Assembly (NCBI GenBank): GCA_003248395.1
Contig: QFNA01000028.1
Location: forward strand, 1 to 41,140
DNA: 41,140 bases
Source: Citromicrobium sp.
GTDB taxonomy: Bacteria; Pseudomonadota; Alphaproteobacteria; Sphingomonadales; Sphingomonadaceae
Direction: 5' to 3'
Shown here: piece after piece, positions 24,064 to 32,947 of the stretch
How the letters are laid out: each line of letters begins with the position of its first letter
How positions within the stretch are numbered: the stretch's first letter is position 1
Program-made: the position numbers and the translations under genes
Notes under the pieces: generated by a model
What the model was told of the DNA's origin: nothing
The model's input: only the letters and a program-made list of their open reading frames with translations
Database searches by the model: none

Positions 24064-24582
24064 CTAGCGACCCGCCAGTCCGCCGACGATCGAGCCGAGA
24101 ATCCCGCCGAGGCCACTGTCCTGTTGCGAAGTCGCACCGCCACCGGCCTGCTTCGCCATGTAGCCTGCGACAGCCATTGCGAGGATCGGCAGCATCTTCT
24201 TGAGCAGGGCGGAGTCGATGCCGGTGGCGGCCGAAACCTCGCTCGCCACGCCGCGGCTGACATCCTTGCTGCCGAAAATCTGGCCGAGGATATCGTTGCC
24301 CGGCTGGGTCGGTGTGGGATCCTGGCGCGTGACCTGGTCGAGGAGGATGCCGCCGAGGCCGCCAAGGCCACCGCCCGCACCGCTCGCCCCGGCAAGACTG
24401 CCCAGAATGTCACCCAGTCCACCGCCTGCAGGCGCGGCTTGCGTCGTCGAGCGGCCCATGCCTGCGACGATAGCGGGCAATAGCGCGCCGGTCGCCATCT
24501 TGGCGGTGGCCGGATCGATATTCAGTTCGCGCGCCATCGAGTCGATGACGCCGCTCTGCTGCAGTACCTGGCTGAGATTCAT
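24064..24582 (-). CDS. DUF937 family protein
   Basis: 172 residues. The N-terminus MNLSQVLQQSGVIDSMAREL plus the repeat of Gly/Ala-rich linkers and a second helical domain (VASEVSAATGIDSALLKKML, then PILAMAVAGYMAKQAGGG) match DUF937. Function unknown. The ATG at 24582 was chosen because the longer frame runs through the next gene; GGGGAGAGAAGG precedes it. It lies 14 bp after a second, shorter DUF937-like gene, so the two are one unit. Confidence 0.87.
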   Translation of the reverse strand: MNLSQVLQQSGVIDSMARELNIDPATAKMATGALLPAIVAGMGRSTTQAAPAGGGLGDILGSLAGASGAGGGLGGLGGILLDQVTRQDPTPTQPGNDILGQIFGSKDVSRGVASEVSAATGIDSALLKKMLPILAMAVAGYMAKQAGGGATSQQDSGLGGILGSIVGGLAGR

Positions 24583-24596
24583 TCCTTCTCTCCCCT

Positions 24597-24917
24597 TCAG
24601 TTCTTGCCGAAAAACTTGCCTGCCATCCCGGCAATATCGTCGAGCGGATTGCCGTCGTGGTCGGCATCGAGAATCTGGGTGAAACGAGCGAGAGAGCCTT
24701 CCCCGCCGATCTGCTCCATCACCTGATTGAGAATGTTGGGCTCCACGCCGGTCCTGGCCGAGGCGACTTCGACGGTGTCGCCATCCTCGTGATGCGCCTC
24801 GCCAAGACCGGCGATCGCTTTTTCCGCAGTGGCCGCATCGATGCCAAGCTTGTCCGCCATGTTCTTGACGGTCGGATGATTGTGGGCTGCGCCGAGCAAT
24901 TGATCGAAAAGTGCCAT
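24597..24917 (-). CDS. YidB/DUF937-like small protein
   Basis: 106 residues, hydrophilic, with the helical start MALFDQLLGAAHNHPTVKNM, the segment GIDAATAEKAIAGLGEAHHE, and DGNPLDDIAGMAGKFFGKN at the end. It resembles the repeat found in DUF937/YidB proteins, and the helix pattern echoes the downstream gene. AAAGGAGAA precedes the ATG at 24917. First gene of the two-gene unit. Function unknown. Confidence 0.82.
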   Translation of the reverse strand: MALFDQLLGAAHNHPTVKNMADKLGIDAATAEKAIAGLGEAHHEDGDTVEVASARTGVEPNILNQVMEQIGGEGSLARFTQILDADHDGNPLDDIAGMAGKFFGKN

Positions 24918-24974
24918 CGGGGTTCTCCTTTACCAAAAGATGTATCTGCAACCCCAACGCATGTGCAACGAAAA

Positions 24975-25007
24975 AGCCCCCGGTCCGCATTGCTGCGTCC
25001 GGGGGCT
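24975..25007 (-). terminator. Rho-independent terminator of pckA
   Basis: AGCCCCCGG (24975-24983) pairs with CCGGGGGCT (24999-25007). On the minus strand the stem is followed by TTTTT and it contains an inner CGCA-GCAA-TGCG hairpin. It lies 22 bp after the pckA stop. Confidence 0.9.
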
Positions 25008-25029
25008 CTCCTCTCCAACCGTGAAATGC

Positions 25030-26619
25030 TCAGGCGGCGGCAGGTGCCGCGTCGCGAACGCCCTGGTCGACATGTGCCGCAAAGGGTTCGAAATTGTCTA
25101 CGAACAGCTGGACCAGCTTCTGCGCCGTGCGGTCGTACTCTTCGCCATCGGCCCATGTCGAGCGCGGATCGAGAATGCCGTCATCGACCCCGTCCACGCT
25201 GACCGGCACATCGAAACCGAAGTTCGGATCCTTGCGGAATTCGGCATCGTTCAGGCTGCCATCGAGTGCCGCATTGAGCAACGCGCGGGTCGCCTTGATC
25301 GGCATGCGGTTGCCGGTGCCGTATTTGCCCCCGGTCCAGCCCGTATTGACCAGCCAGCATTGCGCGCCGCCTTCGGCAATACGCTTCTTGAGCAGATTGC
25401 CGTAAACACTCGGGTGGCGTGGCATGAACGGAGCACCGAAGCAGGTGCTGAAAGTCGCCTCCGGTTCGGTCACGCCGATCTCGGTGCCGGCGACCTTGGC
25501 CGTGTAGCCTGACAGAAAGTGATACATCGCCTGATCGGGCGTCAGCCGGGCGATCGGGGGCAGCACACCGAATGCATCGGCGGTCAGCATGATCACGTTG
25601 CTGGGCGGAGGGCCCATGTTCTTTTCCGAAGTGTTCGGGATCGATGACAAGGGATAGGCGCCGCGCGTGTTTTCCGCGAGCGTGTTGTCGTCGAGATCGA
25701 TCTCGCCGTTCTCATCCATGACCACGTTTTCGAGCACGGTGCCTTCCATGCGCGTGGTGGCGTAGATTTCCGGCTCCGCTTCGGGATTGAGGCGGATCAT
25801 CTTGGCGTAGCAGCCGCCTTCGAAATTGAAGACTGCCGTGTCCGACCAGCCATGTTCGTCGTCACCGATCAGCGTGCGGCTGGCATCGGCCGACAAGGTC
25901 GTCTTGCCGGTACCGGAGAGACCGAAGAAGACTGCGCTCTTTCCATCGGGACCGATATTTGCGGAACAGTGCATCGGCATCACACCCTTGGGCGGAAGCA
26001 GGTAGTTCAGAATGCCGAAGACGCTCTTCTTCATCTCGCCGGCATATCGGGTACCGCCGATGAGAATGAGCTTTTCTTCCAGATTGACCGCGATCACCGT
26101 TTCGCTGCGGCAGCCGTGGCGTTCCGGATCGGCGCGGAAGCTCGGCAAGTCGATAATCGTGTATTCCGGCACGAAACCCTGAAGGTCGGCTTCGGCAGGA
26201 CGAACCAGCAGCGTGCGGATGAACTGGTTGTGCCAGGCGAGTTCGTTGATGACGCGCACATTGACGCGGTATTCCGGCTGCGAGCCGCCGAACAGGTCGG
26301 CCACGTAGAGATCGCTCTTCTCACCCAAGGCGGCGAGGAAGTCCTGCTTGAGAGCCGCGAAATGTTCGGGCTTCATCGAGGCGTTGTTGTCCCACCAGAC
26401 CGTGTCTTCGGTTTCGGCATTGCGGACGATGAACTTGTCTTTCGCGCTACGCCCCGTGTGCTTGCCCGTTTCCACGACCAGCGGCCCGTGCCTGGCGCGC
26501 TTGCCCTCGCCATTGGCAAGAGCCGCTTCGGTCAGTTCTTCCGAAGTCAGGTTCGGGTGGATTTTTGCAGCAGTCTCGATGCCCTGCGCGGCAAGCGAGT
26601 GGGATAGCGGAAAGGTCAC
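25030..26619 (-). CDS. pckA: Phosphoenolpyruvate carboxykinase (ATP)
   Basis: 529 residues using a GTG start at 26619 with GGAG 8 bases upstream; the frame is open further but ATP-PEPCKs are about 530-540 residues. Motifs: RSAKDKFIVRN, the P-loop GLSGTGKTTLSAD, the metal/oxaloacetate region EMKKSVFGILNYLLP, MHCSANIG and GWTGGKYGTGNRM. It converts oxaloacetate to PEP for gluconeogenesis. It is divergent from chvI (183 bp spacer). In rhizobia pckA sits beside chvGI, so the arrangement is conserved. A terminator follows. Confidence 0.97.
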   Translation of the reverse strand: MTFPLSHSLAAQGIETAAKIHPNLTSEELTEAALANGEGKRARHGPLVVETGKHTGRSAKDKFIVRNAETEDTVWWDNNASMKPEHFAALKQDFLAALGEKSDLYVADLFGGSQPEYRVNVRVINELAWHNQFIRTLLVRPAEADLQGFVPEYTIIDLPSFRADPERHGCRSETVIAVNLEEKLILIGGTRYAGEMKKSVFGILNYLLPPKGVMPMHCSANIGPDGKSAVFFGLSGTGKTTLSADASRTLIGDDEHGWSDTAVFNFEGGCYAKMIRLNPEAEPEIYATTRMEGTVLENVVMDENGEIDLDDNTLAENTRGAYPLSSIPNTSEKNMGPPPSNVIMLTADAFGVLPPIARLTPDQAMYHFLSGYTAKVAGTEIGVTEPEATFSTCFGAPFMPRHPSVYGNLLKKRIAEGGAQCWLVNTGWTGGKYGTGNRMPIKATRALLNAALDGSLNDAEFRKDPNFGFDVPVSVDGVDDGILDPRSTWADGEEYDRTAQKLVQLFVDNFEPFAAHVDQGVRDAAPAAA

Positions 26620-26802
26620 TGAATTCTCCAGCGCATTGATACGGAACGTTAACCGGGAATCGACCGCGCATTCGAATGCGCGTTCCTCGCCCCGCCGCAT
26701 AGTCGGCACTTGTCGCGAGGTCAAATCCCGGTGCGTAAAGTCGCTTTCACCGCCGCGGCTTGCGTTGTCTTGTCCACGCAAAAGGGTTAGGCGCTATCCC
26801 TG

Positions 26803-27549
26803 ATGGAAAGCCCAACCCCAGCCACCACGCCGACGCAGGAAGACCGGACGATCATCGCGCTGGTCGACGACGACCGTAATATCCTGACGACTGTCTCGAT
26901 CGCATTGCAGGCGGAAGGTTTCGCGACGCGGGTCTATTCGGACGGCGAAGCGGCGCTGGGCGCCCTGATGGACAATCCGCCGGACCTGGCGATTTTCGAC
27001 ATCAAGATGCCCAAGATGGACGGCATGGAACTGCTGCGGCGCTTGCGCGAGAAGTCGCCGCTGCCGGTCATTTTCCTGACCAGCAAGGATGACGAGCAGG
27101 ACGAGGAAGCCGGGTTCGAAATGGGCGCGGACGACTATATCTCCAAACCCTTCAGCCTGCGACTGCTGCTGGCCCGGATTCGCGCGATCCTGCGTCGCAG
27201 CGATGCGCGGCGTCCGTTGCCGGCAGAGCCCGACGAAAAACCGGCGGAGATCATCGAGCGCGGTCGATTGCGCATGGATCCGGCGCGCCACCACGTGACG
27301 TGGGACGGACGACCGGTTTCGCTGACCGTCACCGAGTTCCTGCTGCTCGAAGCGCTCACGCTGCACCCGGGCGTGATCAAGAGCCGCAACCAGCTGATGG
27401 ATGCCGCCTATCCCGACGATGTCTTCGTCGACGATCGCACCGTCGATAGCCATATCAAGCGCATGCGGCGCAAATTCCGTGCCATCGACAAGCAATTTTC
27501 CGCAATCGAAACGCTGTACGGGGCTGGTTACAGCTTCAGCGATGGCTGA
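26803..27549 (+). CDS. chvI: ChvI-type response regulator
   Basis: 248 residues. The receiver domain (acidic pocket VDDDRN, phosphoacceptor Asp66 in AIFDIKMPKMDG, the Thr in FLTSKDD, Lys in ISKPFSLR) is joined to an OmpR-type winged helix (VSLTVTEFLLLEALTLHPGV, DDRTVDSHIKRMRRKFR). With ChvG it controls envelope, acid and stress responses and, in rhizobia, pckA and exopolysaccharide genes. Its last codons overlap the chvG start (ATGGCTGA). It heads the operon that runs to the PTS genes. Confidence 0.95.
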   Translation: MESPTPATTPTQEDRTIIALVDDDRNILTTVSIALQAEGFATRVYSDGEAALGALMDNPPDLAIFDIKMPKMDGMELLRRLREKSPLPVIFLTSKDDEQDEEAGFEMGADDYISKPFSLRLLLARIRAILRRSDARRPLPAEPDEKPAEIIERGRLRMDPARHHVTWDGRPVSLTVTEFLLLEALTLHPGVIKSRNQLMDAAYPDDVFVDDRTVDSHIKRMRRKFRAIDKQFSAIETLYGAGYSFSDG

Positions 27550-29107
27550 CACGGACAGCGTCCTGAAGGGCGATCCGCGGCTCGAGAAGCTGCGCTGGTC
27601 GCGCAGGCTTTCGCTGACCGGCAGGATACTGTTCGTCAATATCGTGCCGCTGGTCCTGCTCGGTGGCGGGGTGTTGTATCTCGACAGCTATCGCAAGCAG
27701 TTGCTCGACGAGCGGTTCAAGCTGGCACTGGTCGAGGCACAGATCACTGCGGAAGCGCTTGCCGGGGCCAATGCGCAGCGACAGGAAGCCTTGCTGATCC
27801 AGATCGGGAAAGAGCAACGCCTGCGGCTGCGGGTCTACAATTCCGAAGGCAAGCTGGAAGCCGACAGCTTTGCGCTTGCACCACCGAGTTTCGACCTTCC
27901 GACAGCCTCCGAAGTCGACCAGACCGATTTTGCGCTGCGCATGGATCGCTGGTTCGACCGGATCGTCGGCGCGCCTGCCCTGCCCGATTATGTCGAGCCG
28001 GAGAGCGACGATGTCGAGGACTGGCCCGAACTGAATCGCGCACGCGAGGAAAGCCTGACGCAAATCGTCCTGCGCGATGCGCCCGATGGAACGCACGTCA
28101 TCAACGCTGCCGCGCCGGTCGGCCTCGACGGTGAAACGCTGCTCCTGACCCGCAATCCCGTCGATATCACCGAAAGCGTGCGCAGTGCGCGTACGGGCGT
28201 GGCGATGGTGGTGCTCCTGTTCCTTGTCGTGTCGACACTGCTTTCCTTCTTCCTCGCGCAGACAATAGTTCGGCCCCTGCGCGAACTCGTGCAAGCGGCA
28301 GTCCGCGTGCGACAGGGTCGTGACAGGCAGGTGGAAGTCCCCCGGTTGCCACAGCGGCGCGACGAGATCGGCATGCTTGCACGGGCCGTGTCGGACATGA
28401 CCTCGGCGCTCCGCCAAAGGATCGATTCGGTCGAGAGTTTCGCGGCCGATGTGGCGCACGAGATCAAGAACCCGCTTGCGTCGCTGCGCAGCGCCACCGA
28501 GTCGCTTGGCAAGGTCGACGATCCCGAACTGCGCGCGCAATTGCTCGACATCGCCACGCACGACGTGCGCCGGATCGACAGGCTGGTAACCGAAATTTCC
28601 GATGCGAGCCGGATCGATGCCGAACTGTCGCGCACCGAATTCGAGCGGCTCGATCTCGAGGCGCTGGTGCGCAATGTGATTTCCGGGCGAGAGGAACGGG
28701 GGGAGAACCAGGGCCGCAGGGTCGCAATCGATGTCAGTGCCGGACCCTTTGGCGTGATGGGCGTCGGAATGCGGCTGGAGCGGGTCGTCGAGAACCTGCT
28801 CGACAATGCCGTGTCTTTCTCTCCGGAGGACGGTGCGATTTCGGTCGGCCTCAACAGACGCGATGGGCGCATATCGGTATCGGTATGCGACGAGGGGCCC
28901 GGCATCCCCGAAGCGAAGCGCGAAAAGGTCTTTCACCGCTTCCATTCGGATCGTCCGGAAGGCGAGGATTTCGGCAACCATTCCGGGCTCGGTCTCGCCA
29001 TCGGCCGGACCATTGCCGAGGCGCATGAGGGCTCGCTCGAAGCGCGGGGAAGACCGGACGGGGCCAGCGGTGCCTGCCTCGTGCTGACACTGCCTGTCGC
29101 GCGATGA
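27542..29107 (+). CDS. chvG: ChvG-type sensor histidine kinase
   Basis: 521 residues from the ATG at 27542, overlapping chvI by 8 bp. Order: cytosolic start, membrane helix 1 at about 29-48, periplasmic sensing domain (about 50-218), membrane helix 2 at 219-240, HAMP linker, dimerisation domain with phosphoacceptor His306 in AADVAHEIKNPLASL, and the ATPase domain (NLLDNAVSFSPEDG, CDEGPGIPEAKREKVFHRF, GLGLAIGRTIAEAHEG). The ATG of hprK overlaps its stop as ATGA. In alphaproteobacteria ChvG is kept off by the periplasmic inhibitor ExoR; no exoR is visible here. Confidence 0.95.
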   Translation: MADTDSVLKGDPRLEKLRWSRRLSLTGRILFVNIVPLVLLGGGVLYLDSYRKQLLDERFKLALVEAQITAEALAGANAQRQEALLIQIGKEQRLRLRVYNSEGKLEADSFALAPPSFDLPTASEVDQTDFALRMDRWFDRIVGAPALPDYVEPESDDVEDWPELNRAREESLTQIVLRDAPDGTHVINAAAPVGLDGETLLLTRNPVDITESVRSARTGVAMVVLLFLVVSTLLSFFLAQTIVRPLRELVQAAVRVRQGRDRQVEVPRLPQRRDEIGMLARAVSDMTSALRQRIDSVESFAADVAHEIKNPLASLRSATESLGKVDDPELRAQLLDIATHDVRRIDRLVTEISDASRIDAELSRTEFERLDLEALVRNVISGREERGENQGRRVAIDVSAGPFGVMGVGMRLERVVENLLDNAVSFSPEDGAISVGLNRRDGRISVSVCDEGPGIPEAKREKVFHRFHSDRPEGEDFGNHSGLGLAIGRTIAEAHEGSLEARGRPDGASGACLVLTLPVAR

Positions 29108-29562
29108 CGATGACGCTGGCAAACGTCACCGGGGTTGCGATCGACGGACGCGGTCTCTTGATCGAAGGGCCGACGGGTGCCGGCAAGACGTCGCTGGCCT
29201 TGATGCTGATCGACAGGGGCGCCGTGCTGATCGGCGACGATGGCGTGCAGATCGCAGCGGAAGACGGGCAATTGGTCGCAAGCCCCGCTCCCGAAACCGC
29301 GGGGCTGATCGAGATCCGCAATGTCGGGATTGTCGAGATGCCGACGACATCGGCACCGGTTGCCCTCATCCTGTCCATCTCGCCGAAAGCCGCACGATTT
29401 CCGATGGATACGCAGGCCCGGGAGCTTTGCGGTCTATCGATCCCCAGCTTGCCGTTTCGCACCGGCGATGCCGCGCAGGCCATCCGCGCAGAGTTTTGTC
29501 TCCTCACGCACGGGCTCGCCCTTTCAAGCGACCCCCGAAAGACGGTAAGCAGCGAGCGATGA
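29104..29562 (+). CDS. hprK: HPr kinase/phosphorylase, short alphaproteobacterial form
   Basis: 152 residues, covering only the kinase core. The P-loop is GPTGAGKTSLALM at residues 22-34, followed by LIGDDGVQI and the IEIRNVGIVEMP segment of the HPrK family. Gram-positive HPrK is about 310 residues; the shorter form lacking the N-terminal domain is usual in alphaproteobacteria. It phosphorylates HPr on the regulatory serine. A second ATG at 29110 is an alternative start. It overlaps chvG and rapZ by 4 bp each, so it is tightly coupled. Confidence 0.9.
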   Translation: MTMTLANVTGVAIDGRGLLIEGPTGAGKTSLALMLIDRGAVLIGDDGVQIAAEDGQLVASPAPETAGLIEIRNVGIVEMPTTSAPVALILSISPKAARFPMDTQARELCGLSIPSLPFRTGDAAQAIRAEFCLLTHGLALSSDPRKTVSSER

Positions 29563-30455
29563 CTGCCGACTCGCCCAGCCGCCGCATCCTCCTCGTCACC
29601 GGCATGTCGGGTGCCGGGAAGACGACAGCGCTCCACGTGCTGGAAGATCTCGGCTGGGAAACGGTCGACAACTTCCCCATCCGCATGCTCTCCAAGCTCG
29701 TCGGCAAGGAGCCCGGACCTCATATCCCGCTGGCCGTCGGCTTCGACACGCGGACGCGGGGGTTCGCACCGCGCGATATCATCGACATCTACAAGAAGCT
29801 GGCCGCGAGTGACGACATCGAACTCACGACGCTCTACATCGATTGCTCCACGCGGGAGATCGAGCGGCGCTATAACGAGACCAGGCGGCCGCATCCGATG
29901 GCGCGCGATCGACCCATCGGCGACGGGATCAGGGCAGAGCGAGAGTTGCTCGAACCCTTGCGTCGCTGGGCGGACATGGTCATCGACACCAGCACGTTTT
30001 CATCACACGAACTGCAGGAAGTCATTCGTGACCGGTTCGACGAGGGGCGTGCCCGCGACATGCTCGTCACGGTCTCGAGCTTCGGCTTTGCGCGCGGCAT
30101 GCCGCCGCTCGCCGACCTGATGTTCGACATGCGGTTCCTCAACAACCCGCACTGGATGCCGGGCCTGCGCGAACAGACGGGGCTGGACGCCGACATAGCC
30201 GATTACATCACCGGCGATCCTGCGTTCGAACCCGCATTCGGCAAGATTGCGGACACATTGCTCGAACTGCTGCCGCGTTACGTCGCGCAGCGGCGCGGCT
30301 ATCTCAACATCGCGTTCGGCTGTACCGGCGGGAGACACAGATCGGTTTACAGTGCGGAACGCGCCGCGCAGGTCTTGCGCGAGGCCGGATTTTCGCCCAC
30401 GGTTCTGCACCGCAATCTGGGAAGCAGGCCCGCCGACCCGCTCGAACGCCGCTGA
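29559..30455 (+). CDS. rapZ: RapZ/YvcJ nucleotide-binding protein
   Basis: 298 residues from the ATG at 29559, overlapping the hprK stop. The Walker A motif is GMSGAGKTTALHVLEDLGWE, with FLNNPHWMPGLREQTGLDA, and the family's GCTGGRHRSVYSAERA near the C-terminus. In E. coli RapZ controls glucosamine-6-phosphate synthase through a small RNA; the alphaproteobacterial role is less clear. It is the standard gene between hprK and the PTS EIIA gene in this group. A 78-bp gap follows. Confidence 0.95.
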   Translation: MTADSPSRRILLVTGMSGAGKTTALHVLEDLGWETVDNFPIRMLSKLVGKEPGPHIPLAVGFDTRTRGFAPRDIIDIYKKLAASDDIELTTLYIDCSTREIERRYNETRRPHPMARDRPIGDGIRAERELLEPLRRWADMVIDTSTFSSHELQEVIRDRFDEGRARDMLVTVSSFGFARGMPPLADLMFDMRFLNNPHWMPGLREQTGLDADIADYITGDPAFEPAFGKIADTLLELLPRYVAQRRGYLNIAFGCTGGRHRSVYSAERAAQVLREAGFSPTVLHRNLGSRPADPLERR

Positions 30456-30533
30456 CCAGCGCCATAGGGGCGGCGCAGATACGGGTCGGGACAGTTGAAC
30501 ACCTTCGGGATTTAAGACGGACGCATTTCTCGC

Positions 30534-30959
30534 ATGATCGGCATGATCCTAGTCACCCACGGCCGGCTGGCCGAGCATTTCATCGAAGCCATGGAGCATG
30601 TCGTCGGCCCGCAGGACGCCGTCGCGACGATCTGCATCGGACCCAATGACGACATGGAGCAGCGGCGGCAGGACATCGCCGATGCCATTGCCACGGTCGA
30701 CACGGGCGAAGGCGCGATCATCCTGACCGATCTGTTTGGCGGAACGCCGTCCAACCTTGCCATCTCGCTGCTCGACACCGGCCGGATCGAGGTGATTGCC
30801 GGAATCAACCTGCCGATGCTGATCCGGCTGGCAGGCGCGCGCAAGAGCATGAACGTGGTCGATGCGGTGAATGCCGCGCAGACCGCGGGCCGCAATTACA
30901 TCACGGTTGCCAGCGAATTCCTCGGCCAGGATCTCGACAGCGCGCGGAAAGCCTCTTGA
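30534..30959 (+). CDS. PTS EIIA component, mannose-type
   Basis: 141 residues. The phosphorylatable His9 is in MILVTHGRLAEHF, and the ILTDLFGGTPSNLA loop marks the EIIA-Man fold. In alphaproteobacteria this lone EIIA belongs to the regulatory PTS rather than a sugar transporter, since no EIIB/EIIC is present. It is likely to receive phosphate from HPr. Its stop overlaps the start of the HPr gene as TTGA. Confidence 0.95.
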   Translation: MIGMILVTHGRLAEHFIEAMEHVVGPQDAVATICIGPNDDMEQRRQDIADAIATVDTGEGAIILTDLFGGTPSNLAISLLDTGRIEVIAGINLPMLIRLAGARKSMNVVDAVNAAQTAGRNYITVASEFLGQDLDSARKAS

Positions 30960-31234
30960 GCGAGTTGCGCCGCACCCTCACCGTCGTCAACCAGCGCGGC
31001 CTGCATGCGCGGGCGAGCGCCAAGTTCGTCAATGCCGTCGCCGAGCTGCCGGAGGGCTGCAACGTCCGCGTCGCGAAGGGTGAAAACGAGGCGGCCGGCG
31101 GCTCCATCCTGGGGCTGATGATGCTGGGCGCAGCAAAAGGCGACACGATCGACATCATCGTGTCGGGTACCGGCAGCGAGGACGCGATGGCGGGGCTGGC
31201 CGCCATGGTCGAGGACGGATTCGGAGAGCCCTGA
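30956..31234 (+). CDS. HPr phosphocarrier protein
   Basis: 92 residues with a TTG start at 30956 that overlaps the EIIA stop (TTGA). His17 sits in NQRGLHARASAKFV, the site phosphorylated by EI. Ser50 in AAGGSILGLMMLG corresponds to the serine phosphorylated by HPr kinase, whose gene is four places upstream. The two sites link carbon/nitrogen status to the ChvGI operon. The TrmH-type gene starts 2 bp later with GTG. Confidence 0.95.
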   Translation: MSELRRTLTVVNQRGLHARASAKFVNAVAELPEGCNVRVAKGENEAAGGSILGLMMLGAAKGDTIDIIVSGTGSEDAMAGLAAMVEDGFGEP

Positions 31235-31236
31235 GC

Positions 31237-32058
31237 GTGGCCGCACCCCACCAGGCTTCGCGGCGCGCAATTACCGGCTTTTCCAACCCCACCGTCAAGG
31301 CGCTGAGGGCGCTACGCGAGAAGAAGCATCGCAAGGCTGCGGGCAAGTTCCTCGCCGAAGGATTGCGCCTGCTGACCGATGCGCGCGAGTGCGGGCAGCT
31401 GCCCGAGGTGCTGGTGCTGGCCGACCGGCGCGATCCGCATCCGTTGCTGACTGCGCTGGAGCAGGCGGTGGAGCAGAGCGGCGGCGAGATCATCGAGACC
31501 ACGCCCGATATCCTTGCCAAGATCACGGGCAAGGACAATCCGCAGGCCGTCGCTGGCGTGTTCGCGGAGTTCGATACATCGCTGTCGGCGCTCGACCGGA
31601 GCAGCGCGGACATCTGGCTGGTGGCGCAGGCGCTGCGCGATCCGGGCAATCTGGGCACCATGCTGCGCACGGGAGATGCCCTTGGCGCGGGCGGGCTGAT
31701 CCTGATCGACGATTGTGCCGATCCGTTCAGCGTGGAGGCCGTGCGCGCCAGCATGGGCGCGGTGTTCACGCAGCACATTGCGCAGGCCCGCTGGGAGGAC
31801 TTTCACGACTGGCTGCGCATGGGCGAAGGGCAACTTGTGGCGGCAAGCCTGCGCGATGCGCAGCCCTATCGCACCGCGCCCTATGCAGCGCCCTGCTTTG
31901 TCATGGTCGGCAACGAAAGCCGCGGGCTGCCCGAAGAATACGAGATGGCCTGCGACCTGCGCGTCACCATGCCCATGAACGGGCGCGCCGACAGCCTGAA
32001 TGCCGCCGTCGCGGCAGCCGTCCTGGGATATGAGGTCCTCGCCGCGCTGGAACGCTGA
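31237..32058 (+). CDS. TrmH/SpoU-family RNA 2'-O-methyltransferase
   Basis: 273 residues with a GTG start 2 bp after the HPr stop. An N-terminal RNA-binding substrate domain (KALRALREKKHRKAAGKFLA) precedes the SpoU knot domain: RDPGNLGTMLRTGDALGAGG, VMVGNESRGLPEEYE and PMNGRADSLNAAVAAAVLGY, the three conserved motifs. It probably methylates a ribose in rRNA or tRNA; which one cannot be told. It ends the PTS operon and is directly convergent with a lipoprotein gene (the stop codons are adjacent). Confidence 0.93.
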   Translation: MAAPHQASRRAITGFSNPTVKALRALREKKHRKAAGKFLAEGLRLLTDARECGQLPEVLVLADRRDPHPLLTALEQAVEQSGGEIIETTPDILAKITGKDNPQAVAGVFAEFDTSLSALDRSSADIWLVAQALRDPGNLGTMLRTGDALGAGGLILIDDCADPFSVEAVRASMGAVFTQHIAQARWEDFHDWLRMGEGQLVAASLRDAQPYRTAPYAAPCFVMVGNESRGLPEEYEMACDLRVTMPMNGRADSLNAAVAAAVLGYEVLAALER

Positions 32059-32781
32059 TCAGTCGCCCGCCACCAGTGCGGTGATCTGCCAGCGCCCGTC
32101 GACATCATCGGCGATCAAGCGATAATCGACCTGGCTGCGCAGGCTTTCGTCGGCGATGAAACCCGTCGCTCCAGATTGTGCGGTCACCTTCTGGAACTGT
32201 GCATCGGGCTGCAACCCGCCGTCGAGCCCGACCACATCCCAGGAAATCGATTCGAGCACTTCCGAGTTGGCCGAGGCGGCCTTGTAGAGCGGCACGCGTT
32301 CGCCGGTGACCATCATGGTGCTGAACGGGTCGTCGGTGCCGAGGTCCTGGGCAAAATACCACGGCAGCACGATCCCTGCGCTCTCATAAGGTGCGCAGCC
32401 CATCTCTGCCAATTCGTCGAGCGCACCCCAGATTTCGTATTCGGGATCCGTGAGACGCTGGCGCAGGAGATCGCCCCCGGCGCCGCCGCCGAAATCGAGC
32501 ACGGTCTGGTCGGAGGTGAGCGCGACCAGCGCATCGGCGTCGCGCGCCTCGACCGCTGCGCGCAGCTTCGCAAGGAAGGCTGGCGCACCGTCAACCGCGG
32601 CGCATTCGTCGCGCGGCGCGAAGCGGCCTTCGGCCATAGCCGCAGTGGGCGTCGGGGTGGTGACGGCCTCGACAGCGCCCTCCATCGCTTCCTTGACGCG
32701 GTTGGAAGGAGGATCGCTGCGGTCGCAGGCGGCGGTGGCGCTCAGGGCGACAAGGGCAGCACAGGCAGACAGAATACGCAC
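32059..32781 (-). CDS. Lipoprotein with SH3-like C-terminal region, unknown function
   Basis: 240 residues. Signal MRILSACAALVALSATAA then Cys19 (lipobox ATAA-C). The C-terminal half (VPLYKAASANSEVLESISWD, then ATGFIADESLRSQVDYRL) has the spacing of a bacterial SH3-like repeat. The middle holds a DUF-like globular region with GGGAGGDLLRQRLTD. The function is unknown; it is probably periplasmic. An EcfG-like sequence lies upstream (near match). Confidence 0.78.
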   Translation of the reverse strand: MRILSACAALVALSATAACDRSDPPSNRVKEAMEGAVEAVTTPTPTAAMAEGRFAPRDECAAVDGAPAFLAKLRAAVEARDADALVALTSDQTVLDFGGGAGGDLLRQRLTDPEYEIWGALDELAEMGCAPYESAGIVLPWYFAQDLGTDDPFSTMMVTGERVPLYKAASANSEVLESISWDVVGLDGGLQPDAQFQKVTAQSGATGFIADESLRSQVDYRLIADDVDGRWQITALVAGD

Positions 32782-32813
32782 GGAACTCTCCCAAAAACAA
32801 AGCTGACCAAATC

Positions 32814-32838
32814 AACCGACCCATGACGCAGTCGTTCC
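32814..32838 (-). promoter_or_regulatory. EcfG-like promoter, one mismatch
   Basis: On the minus strand GGAAC (32838-32834), a 16-bp spacer, then GGTT (32817-32814) instead of CGTT. It is oriented towards the lipoprotein gene starting at 32781, giving a leader of about 25 bp. A near match only. Confidence 0.45.
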
Positions 32839-32868
32839 GACCATGCCCTGGCAGCGATCCGGCGCGTG

Positions 32869-32880
32869 CCGTCATGACGG
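32869..32880. repeat. 12-bp perfect palindrome
   Basis: CCGTCATGACGG, between the helix-turn-helix gene and the lipoprotein gene. It could be an operator or coincidental. Confidence 0.4.
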
Positions 32881-32947
32881 TAGCGTGATGAACCTCGGCT
32901 GTGAGTTCCGGTTGACACCGAACCGGGGTAAAAAAATAACTCGGCAG

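Noticed and set aside
28694..28708. GAAC-N7-GAAC, a LexA-box-like sequence inside chvG
   Set aside because: It lies in the middle of a coding sequence with no start nearby and falls in a G-run, so chance is likely.
32908..32926. CCGGTT-7-AACCGG inverted repeat near TTGACA and an A/T run
   Set aside because: The T-run would be on the wrong side for a terminator on either strand, and no gene follows a plus-strand promoter here.
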